Positions 38,946 through 51,400 of a stretch of 64,000 nt of DNA are shown piece by piece. The stretch lies in assembly GCA_014773175.1 (NCBI GenBank), contig VXCM01001539.1, forward strand, positions 1-64,000, read 5' to 3'. The position numbers and the translations under genes were made by a program. Source of the DNA: Lucifuga dentata (taxonomy: Eukaryota; Chordata; Actinopteri; Ophidiiformes; Bythitidae). Position 1 is the stretch's first letter. Each line of letters opens with the position of its first letter. The notes under the pieces are model-generated. The model saw only the letters and a list, made by a program, of their open reading frames with translations. It was not told the origin of the DNA and searched no databases.

Positions 38946-39131
38946 NTATTAGCAGGTGAAACATTGATTTTTAAGGTGGGTGTATCGCTTGAATATTTGA
39001 TTTTGAAATTTTGAGATTTTGAAAACTATCAGGAAAGCTGAAATATGGTTTTATTCTTTGGGAAATGATACATGTATGAAAATTGAATATGTTAGGCTCA
39101 AATATGCAAAATGGATAGTATGGTCCTGTAA
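38679..39131 (+). mobile_element. TTAA-type MITE copy 5 (assembly gap inside)
   Basis: Same family and orientation as the 20133 copy. The ends are AAGGACCACATC and TATGGTCCT; the flanks TTGA and GTAA look like mutated TTAA. About 120 internal bases are missing at a T homopolymer ending in N38946. It lies 200-400 bases upstream of the candidate trim44 promoter. Confidence 0.88.
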
Positions 39132-42095
39132 CTCTAAGGGGGCGGAAAGGTAAAGAAAGAAAGTGGTGTCAATTTAATTCTATCCAGTTAGCCCTAAAGT
39201 AACCCTTGTCACTGATATGCCTTTTCTGTCTCAATAACAACAATAGTTCTTATCAACAGATTAGTTCTTTGCGATTTTCAAGTGGCAGCTCCACAATGGC
39301 TGAACTTTTCACCCTTCTGGTGCCTTCATGTCATATTAGAAATATAATAATTACAAGATGTGGACTCGTGAACATCCCTACTAAATTCTAATTTTTTTTA
39401 TGAAAGTCACAACTTTTCCAAGACACCACATGCCCATGTAAGACTATTAAAAGTAGTTAAAACTATTTTTAAACCCTAAAACTAGTTTTAAGTCCAGTTA
39501 TTAACATGTTTTGCTTCTTTTCAAGTACAATTGGCACAGCTGCAATGAACACATAATATGTTATTTAGCACTATATTGGTTTATCAAATACAGATCATAT
39601 AAATTACACACCTAATGCACATCCCTTAATGCTCATGTATAGCTGGAGTAAAACCAAATATAAACAAGCTGACATTGTCACAACAAAAAAAATAAAGAAA
39701 CCCACAAACAAAAAAGATTTTCCCACTGGATTAGACTAACAAGAAATCTCTTTGGGGACTTTGTGATTAAATGGGGGGAGATGTGATTTTTGGGAGGCCA
39801 GTTTCCTTCCTGGTGAGCAGAAAACACACCACTGTGCATTCAAGTCCTCCTGATACATTTTGACTTAAAAATTGCGCAGTCGGAGTTATATAATATGTGT
39901 TCAAGAAGTTTTAGTCAGAACAGTATGGATGCATTGTCATCCAAATTTGGCCTAAGCCCTTTCTACTAAACACTGTGAATGTTAGAATGGTGGTTAAACT
40001 GTTGACCGGAACTATTTTTGAACAGACCTCCCAGCCAATCAGAAACAAGTAATATCCACGACTCTGGTATAAACTACAGTAAAAGAATGAAATTACATAT
40101 CAAGATTCTGTTGACACGCTGCTCTTTACCTTGTGTTGCCAGTTTTGTAAATGCTAGAGTCATGTGTTTCCCTGTATTACATCTAAACAAAATGTATCAG
40201 CGACATCAGCAAAAGCAATGCATGCTCATACTGCAAAATGCAACCACATGTTTAGCTTTTGTGAACATCTTAGCAATGTTAGGATGTATACATATTTTAG
40301 GTTGTGTATAAATTTATAAGACATACCTGCAAAGTTAGTGACTGATACAGCTGCAGAACAAAAGCAAGAACAAAGAGTTAATACCTGAATAATGGGAAAC
40401 TTATAAAAGCTTTAGCTGGAAGAGGAGAATATGATTTTTAAAACTGGCATTAATGGGAAGTTTGACCAATTATGGTATCTGTTTCTCCTTCTTTTCACAT
40501 CGTTTAACTTCATTTATCTCCATAAACCAGCATTGCAAGACAATTGAGCGAGGGAAAGAGAAAGAACTGTTCTGTGTAGGGAGGTCTAAAGAGGCCCATT
40601 GAACTGGGCTTCACACAAGCAGTAATTGGCAGATTATTTTTGGCTGTTACTGTGATTTAAGTGGCACATCATAAATAACTCAACCGAAACCACGCCCAGT
40701 TACACCTCCATCATCCACTGGATCATGGTGCTGATGCTGTTTTTGCCAAAAATTGTCAGCTGTATTGAAGAGGAATGCTTCCATAAAAAGACTGCCATCA
40801 TGTTTATTCATTAAATCTATTTACAGAAACTTGAGAAACATTCTCTGATAAAATCATATTTGGGTTTGGCTTAAGACTCCTGATGTAGTAATTGGTAATT
40901 AAACCGTTAACATCATAACAGATGTATCAAGCTAGTGCTCGGGATTGAGGGCACGTATTGATTTCCAAACATGTCAAAGCAAACTCACATGGAATCTCAT
41001 ATTGTACTGTTAAACCACAGGATTTATATTGTTTCTGCATTACAATCTGCTATTATTCACTTTTCATTATCAAGAACATTGTACTGAAAACAATTAAAAG
41101 CATCATTGATTAGCGAATAATTAGAATAAGCACTCAATAGTAATACAATATGTGGTTACTGACAAGAGGATTGATTTTTTTTTTTTTATCTACACAAGGT
41201 TTGTAGAGAAAAAATGTTACATGCAGTAGAAGCTGCAGCTGAACTATATCAAAGCTAAACTCTATTGATATAGTTCAGAAAAGCTTGTGCACGAGAGCCT
41301 GGAACTCTAAGAACACACAGAAATACCAGCCAACACTGAAGGGGAAGTTTTGGCAGACAAGCAGAGCAGACAGAAAACACTTACCTAATGCTGCAGCTTT
41401 AACATTGTTTTATTGGCATGAGGTCAACTGCTGGTCTCAGGCAGAGATGGATTGTCCTTTAGCGCAACAACCCCAGCCTGACAGAACACCTCTTGGAATG
41501 AGTTAGCATCTTTTCTTTATCTGCTGATGTTTTACACTGTCTCCCAGCTCTTTATATGCCCTCTGGAACAATCTGTGGAGTTTCCACAACTCCCTGCATC
41601 CTGTCATAGCTGTGAATCATCAAACTGAATCAATAAGCTGTTCTGTTTAGGCTTTTGTGGAATCCTGTAAGTAAACTTTGCTGAATAAAACCTGGAACCC
41701 CCCTGACATCTGGAAACTGGGCTGAAGTACACTTAGTGACCAAAAAATTAGAAACACTTGTGCAATATTGCAAATGATATGGCCCTGGACTGCATTATAT
41801 TGTTTTTTCTAATGTTTGCGGTCCCCAATTATACACATAAGCGGGGCACTAAATTAGAAATCCATCTTGGTATAATGCAATCCAATACTATGCCACCACC
41901 AACTAACAGCAAACAAATGACTATAGAGCTGAATTAACCCTCTCTGAGATGAAAACCAAAAACTCTTTTACAAGCTTCACAAAGATGGATGTATTGGAGC
42001 GCTTTAGATGAATGTGTGTTTTTTCTTTTTTAAATGAATCTGTGTAGATTGAGTTGTGTGTTTACCCCTACACTTATCTACACCCTAATATTTGA

Positions 42096-42096
<1 letters not shown>

Positions 42097-42142
<46 letters not shown>
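42097..42142. repeat. (GT)n microsatellite
   Basis: A perfect GT run of about 46 bases. Confidence 0.97.
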
Positions 42143-42143
<1 letters not shown>

Positions 42144-43406
42144 AACAGGTTAGGGGCAGGACAGCTGTGAGGATCGATCAGAGGCAATGGCAGAGACTTA
42201 CAGGTGAGACAGGAAGAAAAAACACTGTTCAGGGAGACCATATACAGTATATGACATTATGAAGGACAAAGAGAGAATGTTTGTAATATTTTCCAAAATC
42301 TTATCATCCAAGAGTTTATCACATCAAGATCTTACAATATTCTCACAAGAATACAAATATGTACCCACAGCATATTCATTGTTTCAGTCTGAGCATCAAA
42401 ACGACAAAATCAACAGGACATAGCATGCCAATGTACTGTACATGCAATCCAAGCAGTGTGTAAGGAAGAATATTATTCTGGGACAAGCATGAAAAGAGTG
42501 GTGTTAATCAGTTTTGTATGATTTCAATCGCAATTGTATTTCAAAACATTTTCAGTTTACCATTCAAACCCTGTGTAATATTGATTCATGATAATCCAAG
42601 GATGTGGAAGATCTCTAGCAGCATGAAGTTACTTCACAGTTGTGTTATCATGGTAATCTAAACTTTCTGTCATAATGCATAATGAGTTTTTCTGTAATCT
42701 TTGCAATTTCTTGTGCCTATCATTTCACAAACTCAATTAACTCTGTGTCATATCCAGTGTTCCTCCAAAAAGAAGAAAAGATTTGTTTACCGTGTGGATG
42801 TGGCTGTCAAAGGTGGTATTGTATTAGTCAGATTAGCTCATTTTAAGCAGAAAATTCACAACGTACCCACATCATGAATGCCAAATCCATGGCAATGGTG
42901 CAGTGTTTGAGAGTCCTAATGGAATATTTTTTTCACTCTCAGGTTAGATGGGGAAACATGGAAATAGGAAGTTAAGAACTAAACCAGAAAAGATTTATTT
43001 AAATCACTAACTAATGTAATCTCTTGCCTGACATTGTCTATTTTCACCATGTTAGAATGCGACTGCATAATATAAAGAAATACTAATTTATGAAACTGGG
43101 AAGATGTCTAGTCTTTTTGCAGACTCGTGGCCTTTTCCATGGTGTTTCCCTGCCCTCAGCCAAATGCATGCTGGGAAAGGTTCTGCTTTCCTCGAACGTA
43201 AATAGTAATAAACAACAGGCACAGAAAATGAGAATAATTATACTTCCAGGGTTTTATGCTTTTAGTCTTGAGGTTAGCTTCTCGGAATGCTGTAGATTTC
43301 ATTAAAATGATGAAGAATAGCCCACGTGTAAATATACCAAAGATTCTCAGAGGCCAAGAAAAATAATACCACAAATATAGCCCCCAGTGGTATGATGCAA
43401 GGTTTA

Positions 43407-43409
<3 letters not shown>

Positions 43410-43449
<40 letters not shown>

Positions 43450-43454
43450 ATCTN

Positions 43455-43501
<47 letters not shown>
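43410..43501. repeat. (GT)n microsatellite split by N43454
   Basis: Two GT runs, each followed by GAAAATCT, lie on either side of a single N. The shared right flank means the two halves are probably one locus assembled twice. Confidence 0.9.
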
Positions 43502-43504
<3 letters not shown>

Positions 43505-43915
43505 ATCTGGCATAAGTCCCACTTTATTAGGTGTCTGATTTAGCCCCACAGTGCCAGTGTTTTAGATAAAAATGCATCCATTTTTAAAGTCTTTCCTGTA
43601 GGTTTTATTTTATTTTACATTGGACTCATCACAAATACAGCAGGTCTGGAATTTATTATCATATGTGTGACGCACAACACCAGCTCATTACTGTCTACTT
43701 ACTGTCTACAGCCAAAGGGATAAGTGGACATATCTCATCTCTCTCGCTCTCTCTTCCTCTCCTCTCTTTCATTGAGTATGACAGAAACACATTCTGAGTG
43801 CTCCCTGATGAAAATATGAAAATACTTCTGAAAATAGTATTGCCTTAACAAGACAAGAGCGAAAAATGCCAGTTGCCATAGCAGTGGAATTTGACTTATA
43901 TATATCTATATATGT

Positions 43916-44007
43916 AGACTGGCGATCTGTCCAGGGTGTACCNCCCCCCCCCCCGTGACCCTCAACAGGACAAACGGGTTTAGAAAATGGATGGATGGAT
44001 GGATGGA
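43916..44007 (+). mobile_element. RTE-clade LINE 3' tail (Rex3/Expander-like)
   Basis: It starts GACTGGCGATCTGTCCAGGG and ends GGTTTAGAAAATGGATGG with a (GGAT)n tail, the hallmark 3' end of RTE-type elements in teleosts. About 45 bases usually present between GTACC and the CCCCC stretch are lacking at N43943, which marks a gap or a collapsed region. The element is strongly 5'-truncated. Confidence 0.85.
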
Positions 44008-44125
44008 TATATATATATATCTATATATACATATATATCTATACATATATATCTATATAGATATATATGTATATATAGATATATATATAGATAGATATAT
44101 ATATATATCTATATAGATATATATG
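44005..44125. repeat. AT-rich satellite-like tract with dyad symmetry
   Basis: It consists of TATA, CTATA and TAGATA units. A palindrome centred between 44056 and 44057 has arms of about 18 bases. It directly adjoins the RTE tail and may be its expanded simple-repeat end. Confidence 0.85.
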
Positions 44126-44928
44126 AAGACTTTAAGGGTGTGTGTATGTGTCTATGTTTGTTTACAGACAACTAGAAATGGGATTAGGACTTTAAGACTT
44201 TTCATGTGATGCCATTTGCCCTAAAAAGAGGGATTTTAGTTAAGGGATTATGTGGAATAACTATAGTCAATGGAAGTGTATCATAGCATTGACAGTACAA
44301 AAGTTTGTGTGTGTGTGTGTGTGTTTTATCAAATTTTAAGCAATATAGGTCTCCAAAGACGATGGTACAACACTCTTAACCTCTTATGAGCCACAGAAAC
44401 TCTTTATATTCCTCTCCTCTGTTCCCTAGAAATACAAAATCAATATCAAGCTTTAGGGCAGCAGCTTTCCATCAGTAAGTCATTGAATCATTGATCCTGT
44501 GAGAATTCTGCCTCATGTCTGTTTTTATAAATCCAGCTTCTGTCTTGGACTAGATTATCAGAGGCAAATAGACGACTAAAGTATATCAGTAGTTTATCCA
44601 AACTAAACTATAAAATCATGACAATATACTGTATGTATTAGCTATGAAACTATGATGTCAAAGACAGTTGATTCATGTTTATTCAACATGTCTTTAACCA
44701 CACTGACACTTTCATCTTTACATTTATTGACATTTAATTTAAATTATGAATGTTATTTAAACATACATACTGGGGATAAAGCATCATTAGTGCATCATAA
44801 ATAACGACATCAGTGGCTTACAATCACTAGTGACACAGGTGATCATACACCAGTAAACCCTAGATATGAATATGAAGCCAAATCAAACTTGTACTTTATT
44901 TGGTGTCAAATGCATTAATTTGAGACTG
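44126..44928. other. Intergenic region between the two RTE remnants
   Basis: AT-rich; a short (GT)n near 44307-44324 is the only feature seen. Confidence 0.7.
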
Positions 44929-45400
44929 CAATCCATCCATCCATTCATCCATTTTTCACCACTGGGTCGTGGAGGCAGCTTGCTGAGCAATGTACCCTGG
45001 ATTTCTCTCTCCTTAGCCATGTCCTCTTTTCCTGGGGGATCCCAAGATATTCCCAGGCCAGATGGGATATATAATTCCTCCAGTGTATTCTGGTTCTGCC
45101 CCATGGTTTTCCTCCCAGTTGGATGTGACCAGTCACCTCAGCTGGCTCCTTTCAATGCGAAGGAGCAATGGTTCTACTCTAAGCTGCCTGCTGGTGTCTG
45201 AGCTCCTCGCTGTGTCCCTTCAGGATGAGTCCCAACACCCAGCAGGGGAAAATCTGCCGCTTATATCCCTGATCTCGTTTTTTCGGTCAATACCCAGAGC
45301 TCATGACCATATGTGAGAGTTGGAAATTGACAGCTTTGCCTTCAGGCTCAGCTCTCTCTTCACAACAACATTCCGCATCAGTGCAGACACCACAGCAGTC
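44929..45400 (-). mobile_element. RTE-clade LINE remnant (Rex3/Expander-like), inverted
   Basis: On the plus strand it starts with CCATCCATCCATTCATCC, the complement of the (GGAT)n tail, then CACTGGGTCGTGGAGGCAGC, GGGGGATCCCAAGATATTCC, CTGGCTCCTTTCAATGCGAA and AGCTCATGACCATATGTGAG, all recognisable as the complement of the 3' part of teleost RTE elements. Several indels and lost segments make it inactive. It lies about 1 kb from, and opposite to, the RTE tail at 43916. Confidence 0.88.
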
Positions 45401-45426
45401 CGTCAATCTGCCGATCAATCTCAGTG

Positions 45427-45469
45427 CTGTTACTCCAGCTATAACCAGAGGTTATAGCTGGAGTAACAG
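45427..45469. repeat. Perfect 20-bp inverted repeat
   Basis: The left arm 45427-45446 and right arm 45450-45469 are exact complements around an AGA spacer. It sits just beyond the recognisable RTE sequence. Confidence 0.95.
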
Positions 45470-48400
45470 GGTTGAACTGAGCAGCTGGTACTTTAAGTTT
45501 ACCCTCACAGCCAACTGGGTCTGCGCTTATGTGATAAAACGACACATTAAAATGGGTCTTAACTTTGATTTCACTTAGTTTTGTACACAGGCACACGCAT
45601 AATTAGTTACAATACAAAGCAATGGGCAATTATTGTGGATATTTCTTGTGCATTCACTTTTGATTTAGTTTCCAAAGAAGTCGTATAGATAATATGGTTA
45701 AAATGGACACAACATGAGAGGCTGTGGCTAGCATTAGCATCCCCAGATTTCAGCTGTGAAATTGCTGAACTTAATTTTTTCTTCTTTTTTTTTTATAACT
45801 GATGTTGACCAAGATGTGATGGTTCAAAGTACAAAAACATTAGGCAGATTAAGAGGAAATATTTTTTTTGCTTTGATGAAATACGGTGAAAACAATCCAG
45901 AACAATGTTTTTTTCTAATTTAGGTAAAGTGGGATACTCAATTATATTCTCACAGAAGGAAAATTGCTATGCAGTCAAGCGGAAATAAATATACTATTTG
46001 TGTCTTACAAACCAAATATTCCTCACGTTCTTTTTTTCACAGCTCTGATAAACAATCTCTCTCACCTGCACTTTCAGGTGTCTAAGGACTGGAAATAGCA
46101 ATAGTATGCCCTTTTTTTATTCTGTATACAGCAATACAACACAATACATTACATGAACAGAACAGCTGCATAGAAGTGTATCACAAGAGAATCATTACAG
46201 AACAATAGGGAGAGAAAAATCTGAAAATTATATGTTATATGAAATTTGACTGTACATGTGCAAGTATTCAAATGTATGTATGTGCGTGCATGTGTGTTCA
46301 TATGCATGCTGTAATTCAGTGACGTTGATTATAAGATAGAGGAGGTAGTGGAGATATAGAAAGTGTAAAGGAGTAATAATTGAAGGGATAGAGGAGATCA
46401 AGGTTAGACAGCTCCAATCTGCACACAAAGATCCATTTACAGCCTTTACGAACAGACAGCACCTCAACATCATCAGCCTCATATCAGCTCCACAACACTA
46501 TATGAATGTGAAATTACATATAACTGGGAAAAGGCCTTAAATGGTCATAGAGGAGAAAACAATTGAAGATAAACTGATTTGATGCGACTCCATAATCTAT
46601 GTTAATATCCTAGATACTAGAGTAAATGAAAGTAAAAACAGTTGGAGTATTGTTGTTGGAAAATATGCACTCTGTGCTGAATCTGCTAAACGTCTTTCTG
46701 ACACCTGTTGCTTGACCTAAATTCTTTATTTTGTAACTGTAGCAAAGAATCAACATGCTGTGCTTTCCCAGACTAATTCTGACTGTGAAACAAATTGTAT
46801 ATTCATACACTCTGTACTTTTATGATGCAAATTGTCAGTTCAAACATTCTGCACTTTTTCACTCCTCTATTTCCCATGAGAAGATGAATTTTACCTTAGT
46901 AACCTACAGAGTCAGTCTCAGCCAGCTCGACCCCTCCCTTCTTACTCCCTCTATAAAGTCACTGCGTAATTTCTATACTTTTGAGATTCTCTTGCATTGC
47001 ACGTTTTAAAGGCGTAAGATCTTCATAAACTTCAATCTAAATAAGACAAGACTCTGACTCCTCTGAGACAACAACTGCAGGCTCATTCAACAGTTGTGTG
47101 TGTGCGTATACTGTATGTCTTCTCACAATGTGTATGAGTGTGTTCACTTGTGTGCTGGGGTCTGTGCCTGCCGTGAGACTTTAAAGAAAGAAGTGTGATT
47201 AAATGCAGGAGATGATGTGTGCACCTTTAGTCTGGAGGTGTATTCTGTCTTAAATTAAAAAGTTGAAAAGGGTTCCAGATTTTAATTAAAAACTGTTGCT
47301 GTATATTATTGCTCTTCTGGGAAGCACCTGTTTTCTCTGCTGAAATCTATAATGAGAGGGAAATGGCTCAGTGGATACTTAAGTTTTTCAGTTTAGCTGT
47401 ACAGTTTTCTTGTTGACAGAGAAATGAGTAGGGTGTTTTTAATTTAATTAGCAGGTCATCAGGTACTGTTTCCATGCAAGCGGAGTAATGGGAATGATGG
47501 GATTCCAAGGTTCCAATATGTAACATATTGTAATTGTCAGTGCTGCTCAGAGTACATTGTGAACATTTTTCTGTCAGCTGAACCCATCTTAATCATGTTG
47601 AGTAATGTGAATTCTTTAGATAAGTTAGTCTCAATGCCATTTGCAATCAAAGGAGATGCAGCTATTTACATACATTCCTACATATAGTATATACACATGC
47701 TTTGGTGTTGTCAGCGCCTTCATGAGCAACTAGCAATCGTTAGTCAATTTATAAATCAACAATCAACAAAACATATAACGATGCACCATTATTGTCTGGC
47801 TGGGTTTTCCCCACCGTTCCTCTGCTGTGCACTGTTTGATCCAAATAGTGTTCTTATCAACCTCATACACACTCTGTTCCCACGGTAACTGTCTTACACC
47901 ACTAGTCCAAGATCAGTGATGTGCAATCAACAGTTTCCTGTGTGGTTTATGGTCTGCTTTTGCTCACGGCTGCAGGAATAGGGTATCAGGATAATGGTAA
48001 TAAAGTTGTTCAGAATCATCCAGCTCAGCTAATATGGTGACTTTGACTTCTCATTGCACAATGTGCTTGTTTGACTTTTATGCTCGGTGCGTGTTAGCAA
48101 TTAAGCTTAAGCTTGTATTCCTAAAGCAAATTGAGAGAGAGAGAGAAAGCCAGGAGTAACTGGGCAACCAGGCCTGATTATCCTGGTTTTTTTTTTAAAT
48201 GAAGGAATGAATAAATTTTTATTTGACATGACACAGAATTTCTGGAATCTTCCCAAAGAAAAGCATGATTGAATCATATCAAAACAATTTCTATTAATTA
48301 AACAATATACTGTATTTATAGGATTGAACAGCCTTGGCAGAGATACAAAGTGCTTGAGTGCTTCTAGTTCCAAATTTGATTTGCCCTAACACAGTCTTTA

Positions 48401-51400
48401 TTCATACTAGCAGTGATGCTACACTGTATTATAACTGGTCTGATCTCAGGGCTGGATGAACATGCAAGCGGGCCCTGGGGCAAAGCTCTGCACTACGAAC
48501 CTCTCAGGGGCCCCAGAAAACATCCAGTGGCCCTGTTCTGCTTGGCCCAAGGTTCATTAAGTACATTTACATACATGCTATACTCCCGATTATTTGTATT
48601 TGTTTGCTTGTACTCCACTGAAAGCAATAATTTACGTGCAGTGTATACATGGACAGAATTAATAAAAGTATACACCAGACACACTGGCTGAAAAGAGTTC
48701 ACCAGGTGAGGAAATGTGTAGAGATGCTTACTCCAGCTACAGTGTTTACATACCTGAATAAATTAATTTACAATTGTATAATCTTGGTTTGTTACTTGGA
48801 ATAAACCTACTACAATTTATGCTGATGGTAATTTAATTGTTGTGTTTACGTGACGTTTGAAAAAAATCTATTTATTACTTAAAGTATAATGAAAGTTTTA
48901 ATATGCATGTAAATGTACTGACTTTGTGTAGTTTGTGGTAATTATGCAAATTGCTTTGGTATATGCACCCAAAAGTACAAAGTCAACTGAAATATGGGGT
49001 CTTAAGACAACCATTTGATACACGGCCCGTTTACACAATGGATTCTCAAGAATCGATACTAATGCAGGCTCCTCTTAAGACATGCTACATTTTAGTTGAT
49101 ATTGTACAACAATGGTGCTTATTCCAAACAAATTGGCAAATTACCACCAACAATTCTGGGAGTGCCTTGGACCCTAGAGCAGCTTCTTTCTTTGCCTAGT
49201 TGTAATCCTGCCTTGATGTTCACCCTAGTCGCTGAACCATCACATACTTTAACTGATGTCGCCTCTGTGCTCAACAGAAATGCATAAAGGCTGTCAGTCA
49301 TAATACAGAGTCTTATGTGGATATTTTTCAGCAGGCGTGGAAAAAAAAACCCACTGCACCTCAAGAAAATACCACTTTGTCAGCAAAAAGCTGCTCTTTG
49401 TGCAATGTGCCCACATGAATGCGAAGCCATTCATGTTGTCATTTTTCATCTCTGTTCAGTAAGAAACAATGAAATATATGCAGTACTACAGAAATGACTG
49501 AACTTGTCACAAAGGAATTTTCTTGAATATAGAACCTAATAGATCAAAGCTGGACTTTCAGGTTAACAACAAAGGACTGATTCATTAAAATACTCATGCC
49601 CCAGTACAGTTAAGATCTGTTGAACTGCTGTTTTCTTCTGACAGAAGAGGAAAAAAAAATGCGTCAGATACAGTGGAAGATTTGTCTATGGCTGTCATGT
49701 CTTGGCACAGTTCACAACTTGCTCATTTTCCTGCTGCATCTGTGCTTCATCAATGGTAGACAAGTCTGTACCTGCCACTAAGTCTCACTCTGCTACACAG
49801 AAGACAGCTCTTTAAAACTTTTAAAGGGCAGGTTTGTACAAAGAGAACATTAGGTATTTCTGAAATTATTCAATGTATTTGCATGCAAGAATGCTGAAAT
49901 GTACACAAGCAATTTGAAATTAAGCAGCTTTTCGGGATGCATGATGAGTTTACAGACTTGAAACGGTCATGCTTGCTTAGCCACAGCTGGACCACTATTA
50001 GTCGTGACATCATAGCTGCGGACACAGAGCAGATTACTGGCTTTTCATAACAATGACATTCAGTGTCCTCCTCTGTGGCCCCTTTCAACAGGCCCCTAAA
50101 TGTGGGCGCTGGGTCACAGTGCTCCTCTGTGCCCCCTGACATATGGCATCCTGGCAGTAATGTGGCCCTGGAACGCTCTCAGGATGAATACCGGAGCCAG
50201 ACTCCTTCAAATCTGAGCCATTCCTAATCCCAGGATGGGGCTCATGCTTGATTGTCTGGGACCTGAGTCATAAAATACTGAAAGCAACAGTAGTGCATAG
50301 GCAGAGTATGAGAGAAAAAGAAGATACTTTTGAATAGCTTGAAATTGGCCTGTTCCAACCATCCCTAAAAACTCTGTCAAACTAGTCGGGCTTCAACTAT
50401 TTTGACTGTGCTGGTGATGATTTAAGTTTTTTTTTTTTTTTTTNTTTTTTTTTTTTTTTTTGTTTTTTTTTTACATTCATTATCTGGAGAAGCAACAGGA
50501 AACATTCCCCAAAGAAACCTGACAACCTGTCTTTGAAGCAAAGCCTTTCACATCACAACCTCTCATTATCGTTTCATGTTGAAGCTGACCTTCCAACTCA
50601 GTTCTTTTGTGTCTAGCATGAACTCAAGGTAATGCCACTCCTGCCAGTCAAAAGGCGGCAACATAAACCTTATCCCTTTCCCTGAGAGAAAGGAACTAGG
50701 AGCATGGGGGAAGATGAAGGAATGAGACTGCATTTGGCACAATCGCTGAGGTAATTACAGATTTGAAGGTGAAAGAGATTCACACAATGCTCGCTCAAAC
50801 AGCTATGCCCGAGGCCGGACTAATGTAGTGGAGGCTTTTATATGCGCTGCTATGCTGATGTGACTGACGGAGTGGAGAGAAAGAGAGAGAGTCTGTTAAA
50901 GAGCAAAAAAGACAGGCAGAGATGAGATGAGATGAGGGGTAAAGGAAAAGGACGAGTGGGCTAGAGGAGGATAGGAGCAGAGAATAGTTTTTGTGAAAGG
51001 GTGGGCTAATGTGCAGGGAAGGGAAAAAAAACTGAGTGAAAGGATGAAGATTGAATTTCGTCTTCACCAAGGAGAACACTGCCTGCAAGCAAACAAAAGG
51101 ATGAAAAGATGACCTGCTGCTGTTCTCTGACTGGCAGTTGCACAGTCCCCCATCTTCTTGATGGCACCCCTTCCCCACCCCCACCCCACTCCCACTGCTG
51201 CAAGTCTCCTTCTGTCAGTGTCCAATATCAACTCTTAAGACAATTATTAAACTGCCAGAGGGTGGACAGAGCGCTGAGTCAGCAAACAAATGTGGAAGAC
51301 TACCAGAGAAGGGCAGGAGCTGAGAAGAAGGGTATAGGATGAAAAGGAAAGGATGAAAAATAGAATGGATGAATCATTATAAAAATGGAAATTTAATAAC

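Larger units (their letters stand above)
39132..43909. other. Intergenic region, left part
   Basis: No gene is recognised. Contents are a degenerate interspersed repeat at about 41730-41910, (GT)n at 42097-42142, and a (GT)n tract with an assembly duplication at 43400-43508. Confidence 0.7.

Noticed and set aside
43274..43549. Minus-strand frame with long Thr-His repeats
   Set aside because: Direct translation of the (CA)n microsatellite.
48430..48560. GGGCCCTGGGGC-containing stretch resembling a hAT transposon end
   Set aside because: No matching opposite terminus or target duplication could be found.
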